Origin: Ferrimonas sp048263965
GTDB taxonomy: Bacteria > Pseudomonadota > Gammaproteobacteria > Enterobacterales > Shewanellaceae
NCBI RefSeq assembly: GCF_048263965.1
Contig: NZ_JBLXDO010000004.1
Location: 62,001-126,000, forward strand
Direction: 5' to 3'
Length of the DNA stretch: 64,000 nucleotides
Positions 17,420-26,409 of this stretch are shown piece by piece. The position numbers and the translations under genes are program-made. The notes below the pieces were generated by a model, which worked only from the letters and a program-made list of their open reading frames with translations, ran no database searches and was not told the DNA's origin. The first letter of the stretch is position 1; each line of letters starts with the position of its first letter.

Positions 17420-18595
17420 TCACATCAGCTGAGCCAGAACGATGAGCGCCCCAAATAGCGTCGCCAACACCAGTGCCGGTGTGCCGCCCGCTACCCGATA
17501 GGGAGCGTCAACACTGGCGCGCAGCTTCAGCACCGCCGCCACCGGCAGGAAGACGATCAGCACCGCCAGCGGCACCGCCGCAAACCCCAGCACGGCGATA
17601 AAGCCCTCCGGCAGAGCCAGCGCCAGCACCAGGGGGGGCACAAAGGTGATCAGCCAGGTGCCGACCCGGCCACCGTGGCCCTGACGCAGCTCCGCCAGGT
17701 ACTCGAACAGGCTCAGGGTGACCCCGATGAAGGAGGTGACCAGAGCCAGATCGGCGAACAGGGTCACCAGGGTGGCGATGCTGCTGGAGCCGGTGAGGGT
17801 GGCGATGGCATTCACCAGGTTGGCCAGGCTGTCACCCTGAGCCAGGCTCGCCAGCTGCTCCTGCCCCAGAGGACCGAATACCGCCAGCAGCCACAGGGTA
17901 TAGCACAGCAGCGGTAGGGCACTGCCCATCAGGAACACCTTGCGCAGTGAGCGAACGTCACCCTCGAGATAATCCACCAGGGGGGGAATACAGACATGGA
18001 AGCCGAAAGAGGTGAAGATCAACGGCAGTGCCGCCATCAGCAGACTGCCCTGCCCCTGATCGGAAAGCGCCGGGGCCAGGTTATGCATCTCGACCTGGGG
18101 CAACAGCAGCACCACCAGAATCGCCAGAGCCACCATCTTCAGGCTGAACAGCCCCCGGGTCAGCAGATCCACGTATCGCACGCCAAAGGCCGCCACCAGC
18201 CCCAGGGTACAGGCGAAGATCAGGGTAGCACTGCTGCCACCCAACTCCAGGGCCAACAGGCTTTTGGCCTTGAGCGCCACCAGCGAAGCGCCACCGGTGA
18301 GGTAGGCGGCAGTAAGGGCATAGAGCAGAGCCAGGAAACTGGCGGAGCAAAGCAGTTGACCGCCCCGCCCCAGACTCTGTCCCATCATCCGGTGGAAATT
18401 GAGGCCACGACCGGTGGCCAGGTTGGCTTCGGTCAGCAACAGGGCGGTATAGCCGGAGAGGCCCCAGATCAGCAGCATCAGCGCAATGGCAGGCCAGAAG
18501 CCGATATTGGCCACGGCGATGGGCAATGCCAACATGCCGGCGCCGATACTGGTGCCGGCCACGATAAGGGTGGCGCCTACGAGTTTGGTGTTCAA
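17420..18595 (-). CDS. Aromatic amino acid permease (HAAAP family, TyrP-like)
   Basis: The 391-residue protein has about 11 membrane segments and opens with the family motif VGATLIVAGTSIGAGMLALP; SFGFHVCIPPLVDYLEGD is also characteristic. The family (TyrP, Mtr, TnaB) imports tyrosine or tryptophan with protons across the inner membrane. The sequence alone does not separate tyrosine from tryptophan preference, though length and opening are nearest TyrP. No terminator is obvious before the S46 peptidase gene downstream. Confidence 0.88.
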   Translation of the reverse strand: MNTKLVGATLIVAGTSIGAGMLALPIAVANIGFWPAIALMLLIWGLSGYTALLLTEANLATGRGLNFHRMMGQSLGRGGQLLCSASFLALLYALTAAYLTGGASLVALKAKSLLALELGGSSATLIFACTLGLVAAFGVRYVDLLTRGLFSLKMVALAILVVLLLPQVEMHNLAPALSDQGQGSLLMAALPLIFTSFGFHVCIPPLVDYLEGDVRSLRKVFLMGSALPLLCYTLWLLAVFGPLGQEQLASLAQGDSLANLVNAIATLTGSSSIATLVTLFADLALVTSFIGVTLSLFEYLAELRQGHGGRVGTWLITFVPPLVLALALPEGFIAVLGFAAVPLAVLIVFLPVAAVLKLRASVDAPYRVAGGTPALVLATLFGALIVLAQLM

Positions 18596-18689
18596 AGTTA
18601 AGTTATCCCGGTGTTGTCAGTAAAAACGGTAGACAGTGGTCGGGAAATTGAACAGGAGGGGGAGCAGGAAGAGACACACCACCTTGCCA

Positions 18690-18717
18690 ATTGAATCCCG
18701 ACAACTGTCGGTTCAAT
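18690..18717. promoter_or_regulatory. Long palindrome upstream of the aromatic permease gene
   Basis: ATTGAA-tc-CCGACA is mirrored by TGTCGG-TTCAAT, giving 12 paired positions per side in a 28-base block, about 95 bases upstream of the permease start. Just outside it, CCACCTTGCCA occurs at about 18679 and again at about 18756. It is a good operator candidate. It does not match the TyrR box well. The remaining part of the 333-base gap (18596-18928) contains only the catalase terminator. Confidence 0.45.
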
Positions 18718-18830
18718 TAGCCCCAATGGCATGGTCAGCGAACTAGTTTACGCTCCACCTTGCCATTGAGGCTGGCAAAATCGAGCGATAAAAACGATGG
18801 AGTACAGCATCATCTCTACCTGATAATAAA

Positions 18831-18855
18831 ATGGCTCGGCGTCAGGCCGAGCCAT
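18831..18855 (-). terminator. Probable catalase gene terminator
   Basis: ATGGCTCGGC and GCCGAGCCAT arms flank a short loop and are followed on the minus strand by TTTTATTAT. It lies 74 bases beyond the catalase stop. Confidence 0.7.
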
Positions 18856-18928
18856 CAGACTATCAATGGCCACGCCGCCTCAACAAGAGACGGCGATCAC
18901 AGTTTCCACAAGGGTAAACCGGGTTCGG

Positions 18929-20386
18929 TCAGGCATTGACCGCTTCAATGGCCCGGGCCACCCGATGACCATACTCCTCATCAGCCTGGCTGAACTGAGC
19001 CAGCATCCGTTGCTGCACCGGCCCACTGGCCTGACTCAGGGTGGCGGCAATGGTATCCGCCAGCGCCTGTCTCTGGGCGTCACTCATCAGCCGGTAGAGA
19101 TCGCCAGCCTGGACAAAGTTCTCTTCGGCAAAGCGATCATAGCGATCCAAATCACCACTGATCTTCATTGGCGGCTCGGCAAACTGCGGCTGCTGCTCCG
19201 GGCCTCCCTGAGTGTTGGGCCCATAGCTCACCCCACTCTCACTGGCGTCACCCTGGTAGGGACAACCTGTTCCCGCCATGGCCCCGGCTCTCTGGTAATG
19301 GTTAACCTGGGACGCGTGGGGGCAGTTCACCGGCAACTGGTTGTAGTTGGCCCCAACCCGATAGCGCTGGGCATCGGCGTAGGCAAACAGCCGGGCCTGC
19401 AGCATCTTGTCCGGGGAGGCGCCCACACCAGGCACCAGGTTAGAGGGAGCAAAGGCAGCCTGCTCCACCTCATTGAAGTAGTTCTGCGGGTTGCGGCTCA
19501 GCTCCAGAATGCCCACCTCAATCAGCGGATAGTCCTTGTGAGGCCACACCTTGGTCAGATCGAAGGGGTTGATCGGATACTGCTCCGCGTCCAGCTCGGG
19601 CATCACCTGCATATACAGGGTCCAACTGGGGAAGTCACCGTCGGCGATGGCACCATAGAGATCACGCTGGGCATGATCCGGGTCGATCCCCTTCAACTTA
19701 TCCGCCTGGGTATTGCTGAGGTTCCTGATCCCCTGGCGAGTCTTGAAGTGGAACTTCACCCAGAAACGTTCACCTTGATCATTCCACAGTGAGAAGGTGT
19801 GAGAGCCATAACCATTCATGTGTCGGTAGCTGGCAGGAATCCCCCGGTCCGACATCAGGATGGTGACCTGATGCAGCGCTTCGGGATTCAATGACCAGAA
19901 GTCCCACATCGCTTCCGGGTCCTTCAGGTTGGTCACCGGATTGCGTTTCTGGGTATGGATGAAATCGGGAAACTTGATGCCGTCTCGCAGGAAAAACACC
20001 GGAGTATTGTTACCAACTATGTCGTGATTACCATTTTCGGTGTAGAAACGCACCGCAAATCCCCGGGGATCGCGCTCCGCATCGGCACTGCCCGACTCTC
20101 CCCCCACGGTGGAGAAGCGCACCATCACCTCGGTCTGTTTTCCCACCCCATTGAAGTGATCCGCCAGGGTGAATTCAGACATATCCCGGGTCAGGGTAAA
20201 GATGCCGTAGGCACCGCTTCCCTTGGCATGAACCACCCGCTCAGGGATCCGCTCTCGGTTGAAATGGGCTAACTTTTCAATCAGGTGCCAATCCTGAAGT
20301 GCCACCGGTCCTCGTGCTCCTAGACTCAGGCTGTTTTGGTCATCGGCGATGGGGGCACCGTTCTGTGCTGTCAGTCGTTTGCTCAT
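18929..20386 (-). CDS. Monofunctional heme catalase (clade 3 type)
   Basis: The 485-residue enzyme decomposes hydrogen peroxide. Visible signatures are the distal His region RERIPERVVHAKGSGAYG, the DPRGFAVRFYTENGNHDIVGN stretch with the distal Asn, and the proximal heme ligand Tyr in RLFAYADAQRYR. The length (about 480) marks it as a small-subunit catalase. The start is taken at 20386 (MSKRLTAQNG), where CAGGAG lies 9 bases upstream; the frame has a further upstream ATG without such a site. It is a single gene, and would protect a facultative anaerobe when oxygen returns. Confidence 0.95.
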   Translation of the reverse strand: MSKRLTAQNGAPIADDQNSLSLGARGPVALQDWHLIEKLAHFNRERIPERVVHAKGSGAYGIFTLTRDMSEFTLADHFNGVGKQTEVMVRFSTVGGESGSADAERDPRGFAVRFYTENGNHDIVGNNTPVFFLRDGIKFPDFIHTQKRNPVTNLKDPEAMWDFWSLNPEALHQVTILMSDRGIPASYRHMNGYGSHTFSLWNDQGERFWVKFHFKTRQGIRNLSNTQADKLKGIDPDHAQRDLYGAIADGDFPSWTLYMQVMPELDAEQYPINPFDLTKVWPHKDYPLIEVGILELSRNPQNYFNEVEQAAFAPSNLVPGVGASPDKMLQARLFAYADAQRYRVGANYNQLPVNCPHASQVNHYQRAGAMAGTGCPYQGDASESGVSYGPNTQGGPEQQPQFAEPPMKISGDLDRYDRFAEENFVQAGDLYRLMSDAQRQALADTIAATLSQASGPVQQRMLAQFSQADEEYGHRVARAIEAVNA

Positions 20387-20619
20387 GATTCTGCTCCTGG
20401 GCGCCACAGCGCCACTCAATCCACTCATAGAGGCCTTGCCACATAACCCCTCCGTTAATCGACAAAATCAATTGTGGATTCCACTCTTGATTTAATAAAA
20501 CGAACAAAAGACATTCCCGTATTCGCTTTTATCGATTGAGGATTTGAGCTAAAGGTTGAAATACATACAGGAGCGATCCGGTCTACCCTGAAGAATGAGG
20601 TAGCAAATGGAGAAGCACT

Positions 20620-20904
20620 ATGAAGTCACTGTTATTGGTAACTCTGGTTTTCAGCGGCGCAGCCATGGCCACTGGCGGCGGCGGCGGCGGCGGCTATCCC
20701 GGCCCGGCATACGCGAATGCAAACTCCGCCACCCACTGTTACGATGCACAGGGTAAGCGCATCAAGAACAGCGCCGACATGAAGAAGGAGCGTCAATGCC
20801 CCGTCACCGGCAACGATGCCATCGACCTGTTGAACTACAACAACTTCTACGGCAACAAGCCCAAGGGTGAAACCCTGAGCATGATCCGCTCCCAGAACAA
20901 ATAG
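20620..20904 (+). CDS. Small secreted protein with an N-terminal glycine run
   Basis: A 94-residue protein with a signal peptide (MKSLLLVTLVFSGAAMA) and then TGGGGGGGYPGPAYANANSA. The mature part carries two Cys (ATHCYDAQGK and ERQCPVTGND) that could form a disulfide. I recognise no family. Start at 20620 follows GGAGAAG. It lies 41 bases upstream of the hydrolase gene in the same direction. Confidence 0.75.
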   Translation: MKSLLLVTLVFSGAAMATGGGGGGGYPGPAYANANSATHCYDAQGKRIKNSADMKKERQCPVTGNDAIDLLNYNNFYGNKPKGETLSMIRSQNK

Positions 20905-20945
20905 GGTATGCTGAGGCCCCGGCCTCTTTTAAGGATCAGAGAATT

Positions 20946-21566
20946 ATGCAGTTGGTGATGCTACATGGACTGTATATGCACCACACCATCATGCGGCCCC
21001 TTGCCGCCCAGCTAAGCAACCTGGGCTGGCAGATAGAGGGGTTCAGTTACAACAGCCTGGCCATTGATGCCGGGCTGTTGTTTGAGCGCCTCTCCGCCCT
21101 GTCACGCCCGGGAGAACCTCAGTTTCTGGTGGGACACAGCCTCGGCGGGGTGTTGGCGCGACGTTATGCCGAACAGATGGAGCTCCCCGAAGGCTCGCGC
21201 ATCGTCACCCTGGGCTCTCCCCACAAGGGCGCCGCCATCGCCCGCCGCCTGGCCCAGTGGAACCTGGAGGGCGTCATGGGCAATGCCCATCAGCATGGAC
21301 TTCTGACCAACCCCAACGACCACTATCAAGGCTCTGCAGAACTGGGCAGCCTGGCAGGCAACGCCGGCATCGGCGTGGGCCGACTGCTCCTGCCCGATGA
21401 AGAGTCGGACACTGACGGTACGGTACTGGTTGAGGAAACCCGGCTGGAGGGGTTTCACGACCACATCATTCTGCCCCACAGCCACACCTCGATGCTGTTC
21501 TCCTCCGAGGTCGCCAGACAGACGGATCTCTTCCTGAGACAAGGGCGCTTTCAGCAGCCTGAATGA
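20946..21566 (+). CDS. Alpha/beta hydrolase (lipase-like)
   Basis: A 206-residue single-domain hydrolase. LVMLHGLYMHHTIM is the oxyanion region, VGHSLGGVLARRYA is the nucleophile elbow with the catalytic Ser, and LPHSHTSMLFS near the C-terminus supplies the likely catalytic His. TLGSPHKGAAIARRLA is typical of PGAP1/lipase-like members. No signal peptide, so cytoplasmic. Probable esterase or lipase of unknown substrate; it may be cotranscribed with the small secreted protein. Confidence 0.82.
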   Translation: MQLVMLHGLYMHHTIMRPLAAQLSNLGWQIEGFSYNSLAIDAGLLFERLSALSRPGEPQFLVGHSLGGVLARRYAEQMELPEGSRIVTLGSPHKGAAIARRLAQWNLEGVMGNAHQHGLLTNPNDHYQGSAELGSLAGNAGIGVGRLLLPDEESDTDGTVLVEETRLEGFHDHIILPHSHTSMLFSSEVARQTDLFLRQGRFQQPE

Positions 21567-21694
21567 GCGGTCCCCCCCTCTAGCCAACAAGAAGTCTCCC
21601 ACGTGGCTACTCCATCTTATGCCTCGGTCCCCGTCACGGAGCTGATCCGGGACCAGGCTGATTTTGAGCCTGATCACAGCTCCCGGGCTGTCAG

Positions 21695-21858
21695 GATCAC
21701 ACTCTCAAACTCAGGTACACAATCGGCCTGTTTGTGGCTTTTTGTTACCTGTTTTGTCCCCGGTTTCAGCATTACTTTCACAGGTGCACAAACCTTTTTG
21801 CCCAGGCATCAACTCAGCCTTGGCACCAGACTGTGTCACCTACCAAAGGGAAATGATG
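21695..21858 (+). promoter_or_regulatory. Conserved leader of octaheme gene 1
   Basis: This non-coding stretch shares ordered blocks with the leader of the second octaheme gene: GATCACA (21695), AGGTACA (21713), ACCTGTTT (21747), ATTACTTT (21771) and GTGTCACCTAC (21833), then AGGGAAATGATGATG at the start. Spacings of 18, 34 and 24 bases between the first four blocks are identical in both leaders. CAGGTA and TACCTG within it are inverted and are candidate regulator half-sites. Confidence 0.65.
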
Positions 21859-23463
21859 ATGAAACTCTATGCGCTCAATGCGCCCCTCAAAACACTGACC
21901 GCAGCCGTGCTGCTCAGCCTGCTGAGCGCCTGTGGCGGCGATAACGACAATAACGATGGCGGGGACCTGACTCCCCCCGGAAACACGGCTCCTGTTGCCA
22001 ACCCAGTGGACGCCAGCGCCACCATGGGCAGCCCCAGCATGATCGATGCACTGGCCAACGACACCGATGCCGACGGCGATCCTCTCACCCTGGAAACCGT
22101 TACCCTGTTCGACGGCCGGGGTGTCGCCACCATAGATGGCAACCGCATCCGCTTCGAACCCCTGGAGGTGGGGACCACCATCCTCAACTACAGCATCTCT
22201 GACGGCAACGGCGGCCACGCCAGTTCCACGGTCACCATCTCCGTCGCTGCCCAGGCACTGAGCTATGTGGGCTCAGAGGCCTGCCTCTCCTGCCATATCG
22301 ACAAGAAGAGCTACCTGGAGACGGGCCACAACTTTAAGCTGACCAAGGTGAACGGTGAAGAGCCCCTCTACCCCTTCACCTCCATCTCCGGTTCGGTGGA
22401 ACAGCTGGACGTGAACAACTCCCTGGGCAACCCCAATGGCTGGGAGGACATCAGCTACGTGATCGGTGGCTACATGCGCAGCGCCATGTTCATCGACCAG
22501 AACGGCTACATCATGACCGGAGACAAGGCGGGCGCAGGCGTGGCGCCTAAGGGAGAGCAGGTGCCCTACATGTGGCCCTGGCACGCAGACGATGCACCCG
22601 ACTCTGCCCCCTTCGATTACTGCGGCCGCTGCCACACAACAGGCTGGAGGGACTACACCGAGGGCAGCCGAGACGACCGCAACCTCAACCGCCAGGATGA
22701 CATGCCTGGCATGGGCGGCACCTTCGCCCTCACCGGCATTCAGTGCGAAGCCTGTCACGGCGCCGGCCTGGCCCACATTCAAAAGCCCTCCAAAGACAAC
22801 ATCGTCAAGGTTGCCGAGGCCCGCTCCACCAACGACTTCCTGGCAGAGGATATGGGCTTTGGCAAGCCTATCGCCTGCGCCGAGTGTCATAGCACCGATG
22901 ATGCGGTAAGGCGCTATCCAGACTACGTGTCGCCTCATAACCAGGAGTTTGGCGGCGACAGCCTGGAAGCGCGGCTGAAAGTGATGACCGGCTTTGGTCC
23001 CGAAGGCCGTCGTGATGGCCGGGGTGGTCGCCAGGCGGCGACGGAACTGCTGGGCACCGATCCGGACACCGGCGAGGCCATGGGCAAGAAGAAGGGCTTC
23101 ACCTGCTCAACCTGTCACAACCCGCATCAATCCAAAGTCAATATGGATAAACCCGGCCACGAAAACGCCATGGTGCGCCAGTGTACCGACTGTCATACCC
23201 AGGAGTTCAACAACGCTCCCGGCAGTGACATCGCCTCAGCGGCCCACGAGTTCACCGCCACCTGCCTCGATTGCCACATGCCCGGGGGCTCGGACTCGCA
23301 CATGTTCAAGATCGATCTCGAGGGGGCCAAGGATGACCCAAGACACTTCTCGGCCAACGGTGACTACGTGAAACCCTGGCTGCGTGCTTACGACAGCTGC
23401 TCCGGCTGTCACCAGGAGGACTACGACGAGCGCGCTGCCCGCATCGGCACCATCCACAACTAA
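21859..23463 (+). CDS. Lipoprotein octaheme cytochrome c with N-terminal Ig-like domain (copy 1)
   Basis: About 534 residues. A lipoprotein signal (LLSLLSACGGDN) is followed by an acidic linker, then a cadherin/Ig-like domain with the calcium-site pattern ANDTDADGDPLTLETV and ending SISDGNGGHASSTVTI. The cytochrome part has eight CXXCH sites: CLSCH, CGRCH, CEACH, CAECH, CSTCH, CTDCH, CLDCH, CSGCH. CEACHGAGLAH and CGRCHTTGW are typical of the cytochrome c554/NrfB-HAO superfamily. The acceptor is unknown. Three tandem ATG codons begin at 21853; the third gives the best spacing to AGGG. The gene is followed by a terminator and an AraC-type regulator, and the whole unit is duplicated downstream. 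Confidence 0.88.
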   Translation: MKLYALNAPLKTLTAAVLLSLLSACGGDNDNNDGGDLTPPGNTAPVANPVDASATMGSPSMIDALANDTDADGDPLTLETVTLFDGRGVATIDGNRIRFEPLEVGTTILNYSISDGNGGHASSTVTISVAAQALSYVGSEACLSCHIDKKSYLETGHNFKLTKVNGEEPLYPFTSISGSVEQLDVNNSLGNPNGWEDISYVIGGYMRSAMFIDQNGYIMTGDKAGAGVAPKGEQVPYMWPWHADDAPDSAPFDYCGRCHTTGWRDYTEGSRDDRNLNRQDDMPGMGGTFALTGIQCEACHGAGLAHIQKPSKDNIVKVAEARSTNDFLAEDMGFGKPIACAECHSTDDAVRRYPDYVSPHNQEFGGDSLEARLKVMTGFGPEGRRDGRGGRQAATELLGTDPDTGEAMGKKKGFTCSTCHNPHQSKVNMDKPGHENAMVRQCTDCHTQEFNNAPGSDIASAAHEFTATCLDCHMPGGSDSHMFKIDLEGAKDDPRHFSANGDYVKPWLRAYDSCSGCHQEDYDERAARIGTIHN

Positions 23464-23471
23464 AGCCAAAG

Positions 23472-23496
23472 GCCGGCGACCGTGGTCGCCGGCTTT
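23472..23496 (+). terminator. Terminator of octaheme gene 1
   Basis: GCCGGCGAC and GTCGCCGGC arms with a 4-base loop followed by TTTC, 8 bases after the stop. Confidence 0.82.
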
Positions 23497-23507
23497 CTCA
23501 GGCTTGC

Positions 23508-23531
23508 TGACACCTCCCATCGGAGGTGTCA
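23508..23531. promoter_or_regulatory. Perfect 10-bp-arm palindrome before AraC-type gene 1
   Basis: TGACACCTCC and GGAGGTGTCA are exact inverted arms around CATC, 31 bases upstream of the regulator start at 23563. There is no T tract. It is either an operator or a leader stem for the regulator gene. Confidence 0.55.
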
Positions 23532-23562
23532 TCATTACAAGCAGGCTTTAACAGGAGATCCC

Positions 23563-24444
23563 GTGGACAACAGCGATCCCATTCCCGACGTCAGCTATCG
23601 GGCCCCCTCCATAGAGGAGTCCGGCATCGAGATACTCGACCTCGAGCTGTTTCGAGCAAGGCTGAAGCGCTACCATTTCGACCCCTATCAGCCCCACAGG
23701 GTGAAATACTACTGCTTCCTGTACATCACACAGGGAGAAGGCGAACACCTGATTGACTTTCAGCGCTACCCCTACCGCTCAGGCAGTTTTATCTTTATCA
23801 ATCCAAACCAGGTGCACGCCTTCGACTCTTCAGATCAGCCCCAGGGCAAGATGATCAATGTGACCCCAGCCTTTTTCGCCAATAGTGCCGCCAATATCCG
23901 CACCTCCTACTTTGTTTCCTTTCATCTGAACCGGGCCTCCTCGCCAGTTCTGCAGTTATCTCCTCCGTTGGACCAAAGCTGTCGGGTATTGTTGGACGAA
24001 GTTGGCAAGGCGCAGCAAGAACGGGGAAAGGACGATCTGGTGGTCCAGCTGCTGTTTGTCGCCCTGCTGGTTAAATTGGCTCGTCAGCGACAGAGCCACC
24101 TTGCCCACCTGAGCGAACAGCAGAAGGAGCGCTTCGGCCAGTTTCTCAACCTGGTGGAGCAGCATTTCGGCCAGCTCAGGGAGGCCAGCCAGTACGCCGG
24201 CCTGATGCACACCAGTTACAAGAGCCTCAATCAGCTGTGCAAAAGCTGCTGTGGCCAGACCGCCAAACAACTTATCGACTTCCGCACCATACTGGAGATA
24301 AAGCGCAAGCTGGTGATGGACGGGTTGTCGACTCAGGAGACCGCGTCAGATCTCAGCTTCGAGGACACCAGCTACCTGAATAAGTACTTCAAGCGTTTGA
24401 CCGGGCAGACCCCGGCGGCCTTTAAACGGGACAATGAGTTCTAG
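23563..24444 (+). CDS. AraC-family transcriptional regulator (module copy 1)
   Basis: A 293-residue protein: an N-terminal cupin-like ligand domain (about 40-130; PHRVKYYCFLYITQGEGEHL, FIFINPNQVHAF) and a C-terminal AraC double helix-turn-helix (about 200-290; ASQYAGLMHTSYKSLNQLCK, FEDTSYLNKYFKRLTGQTPA). Start is the GTG at 23563 behind AGGAG; the same length as its paralog at 26410 supports this. The two paralogs share most of the DNA-binding half, including SEQQKERFG and CCG-x-TAKQLIDFR. It follows its cytochrome gene and probably controls it. Confidence 0.88.
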   Translation: MDNSDPIPDVSYRAPSIEESGIEILDLELFRARLKRYHFDPYQPHRVKYYCFLYITQGEGEHLIDFQRYPYRSGSFIFINPNQVHAFDSSDQPQGKMINVTPAFFANSAANIRTSYFVSFHLNRASSPVLQLSPPLDQSCRVLLDEVGKAQQERGKDDLVVQLLFVALLVKLARQRQSHLAHLSEQQKERFGQFLNLVEQHFGQLREASQYAGLMHTSYKSLNQLCKSCCGQTAKQLIDFRTILEIKRKLVMDGLSTQETASDLSFEDTSYLNKYFKRLTGQTPAAFKRDNEF

Positions 24445-24524
24445 CGCCAAGTCACTTCTGCGAACCGCAGCCGACCTTGCAGGAATCATTTTTGAGATCC
24501 GGATCCATATCAGGAGACGGCGGT

Positions 24525-24685
24525 GATCACATTCCCGTCACAAGGTACATTAACGGCAATTTTCGAGACTTTTCCGACCTGTTTCCTCAGTGCGTTCGCC
24601 ATTACTTTTCCCTCTGCACAGCCCGGTTCCTGTTGGTCCCTGCCCACACAGGTTCCACCGTGTCACCTACTACAGGGAAATGATG
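24525..24685 (+). promoter_or_regulatory. Conserved leader of octaheme gene 2
   Basis: GATCACA (24525), AGGTACA (24543), ACCTGTTT (24577) and ATTACTTT (24601) are in the same order and at identical spacing as in the leader of octaheme gene 1. GTGTCACCTAC (24660) and AGGGAAATGATGATG follow, with a 3-base length difference. Confidence 0.65.
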
Positions 24686-26296
24686 ATGATGAACCCCACT
24701 GCGCTCCATGCGCCCATGAAAGCGCTGACAGCCGCCATACTGCTCAGCATGCTGACCGCCTGCGGCAGCGATGACAACAACGGGGAGTCCGTAACTCCCC
24801 CACCTCCTCCGCCTCCGCCGCCTGCGAACACAGCTCCAGTCGCCAACCCGGACACCGCCGAAGCCACCGTTGGCACGCCGGTCACCATAGACGTGCTGGC
24901 CAACGATACCGACGCCGATGGTGACCCCCTGACCCTGACCCGAGTTGATATGACCGAGGGAAGCGGCAACGTTTCCATCGAGGACAACAAGGTAGTGTTT
25001 GAACCCAAAATGGCCGGAGAAGCCAAGTTCACCTACCTGGTTACCGATGGCAACGGCGGTGAAGCCACCTCCACCCTCACCCTCTCCATCCAAGCCGAAC
25101 CGGTAGTTCAGCTGAGCTATGTGGGCAGCCAGGCCTGTCTCAGCTGTCACAGCGACAAGGAGAGTTTCCTGACATCCGGCCACCCCTTCAAACTCAACAA
25201 GGTGGTCGACGGTCAGATGCCCGAGTACCCCTACACCAACATCATTGGTGCTCTGGAGATGCTCGAAGGTGTGGTCAACCCAGGCGGTGCTCCGGAAAGC
25301 TATGAGGATGTCTCCTACGTCATCGGCGGCTATAAAAAACAGGTGATGTGGCTGGACCTGGATGGCTACCGTTACACCGGCGACAAGGTGATCGGCAAGC
25401 TCGACGAAGATGGTTATGTCTATGAGATGTGGTCCTGGGGAGATAACCTCGGCCCAGAGCGGGCCCCATTCTACTGCGGGCGCTGTCATACCACAGGCTG
25501 GAAGGATTTCACCTCCCAAGAGGGTGATGATCGCAACCCCCACCACCAGGATGACATGGAGGGGATCCTGGGCACCTTTGAGCAGCCCGGCGTCCAGTGT
25601 GAGTCCTGCCATGGCGCGGGCAGCGACCATATCAAGGCCCCATCCAGCAGCAACATTACCCGCCTGGCCGAGCCTCGTACCGTGGCACAGATGACAGCGG
25701 AGGATCAGGCCTTCGGCCAGGCTGTGGCCTGTGTGGAGTGCCACACCCATGGCGGCGATAAGTCCTACCCCGAATACCTGACCCACTACACCGAAACCTT
25801 TGGCGGTGTTGATGCGGTCGGCGGCCTGGTTGCCAAAGGGGCGGGCGGCCGAGGTGGACGCGGTGGTCGTGTCGCGGCCGACACCATGATGGGGTACGAT
25901 CCGGATACCGGCGTGGCTCAGGGCAAGAAGCGCAACATGCACTGCAACACCTGCCATGAAAGCCACATGTCCACTCACTTCAGGGATAAGCCCGGACACG
26001 AAGGGGCCTTGAAGAAGGCGTGCACCGACTGTCACCAGATGGAGTTCGCCAACGCCGAGGGTGGCAATGGCATGGCTGCCATGGTGCACGGCAGCACCGA
26101 TTGCACCAGCTGTCATATGCCGAGTCAGTCACACCTGTTCAAGGTCGACATCTCCGCGCCTTCCGAGGATGGTCACCACTACTCCGAGGATGGCCAGTAC
26201 AGTCAGCCCTGGTTGCGCCCCTTAGACGCCTGTCAGGGATGCCATACCGAGGACTATGACGCTCGAGCCGCTAAGATGAAACAAGTGCACCTCTAA
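24686..26296 (+). CDS. Lipoprotein octaheme cytochrome c with N-terminal Ig-like domain (copy 2)
   Basis: About 536 residues and collinear with copy 1. The lipobox is LSMLTACGSD, followed by a nine-proline linker absent from copy 1 and an Ig/cadherin-like domain with ANDTDADGDPLTLTRVD and VTDGNGGEATSTLTL. Eight heme sites are present: CLSCH, CGRCH, CESCH, CVECH, CNTCH, CTDCH, CTSCH, CQGCH. Between hemes 4 and 5 is a GRGGRGGR stretch, shorter in copy 1. Four tandem ATG codons begin at 24680; 24686 is chosen from its distance to AGGG. Location is predicted to be a lipid-anchored periplasmic or surface position. Substrate unknown. Confidence 0.88.
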   Translation: MMNPTALHAPMKALTAAILLSMLTACGSDDNNGESVTPPPPPPPPPANTAPVANPDTAEATVGTPVTIDVLANDTDADGDPLTLTRVDMTEGSGNVSIEDNKVVFEPKMAGEAKFTYLVTDGNGGEATSTLTLSIQAEPVVQLSYVGSQACLSCHSDKESFLTSGHPFKLNKVVDGQMPEYPYTNIIGALEMLEGVVNPGGAPESYEDVSYVIGGYKKQVMWLDLDGYRYTGDKVIGKLDEDGYVYEMWSWGDNLGPERAPFYCGRCHTTGWKDFTSQEGDDRNPHHQDDMEGILGTFEQPGVQCESCHGAGSDHIKAPSSSNITRLAEPRTVAQMTAEDQAFGQAVACVECHTHGGDKSYPEYLTHYTETFGGVDAVGGLVAKGAGGRGGRGGRVAADTMMGYDPDTGVAQGKKRNMHCNTCHESHMSTHFRDKPGHEGALKKACTDCHQMEFANAEGGNGMAAMVHGSTDCTSCHMPSQSHLFKVDISAPSEDGHHYSEDGQYSQPWLRPLDACQGCHTEDYDARAAKMKQVHL

Positions 26297-26308
26297 GATA
26301 CTCTATGG

Positions 26309-26347
26309 AGAGAGGTGTCAACGCTTTGCGCTGGCGCCTCTCTTTTT
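26309..26347 (+). terminator. Probable terminator of octaheme gene 2
   Basis: AGAGAGG (26309-26315) pairs with CCTCTCT (26337-26343) over a 21-base loop and is followed by a T run. The large loop makes it weaker than the other terminators. Confidence 0.6.
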
Positions 26348-26409
26348 GATACAACGCCGAGCATCTGCTTTACAGTCTCCGTGCTGAAGCCTCTTGAGAA
26401 GCCCAATAG

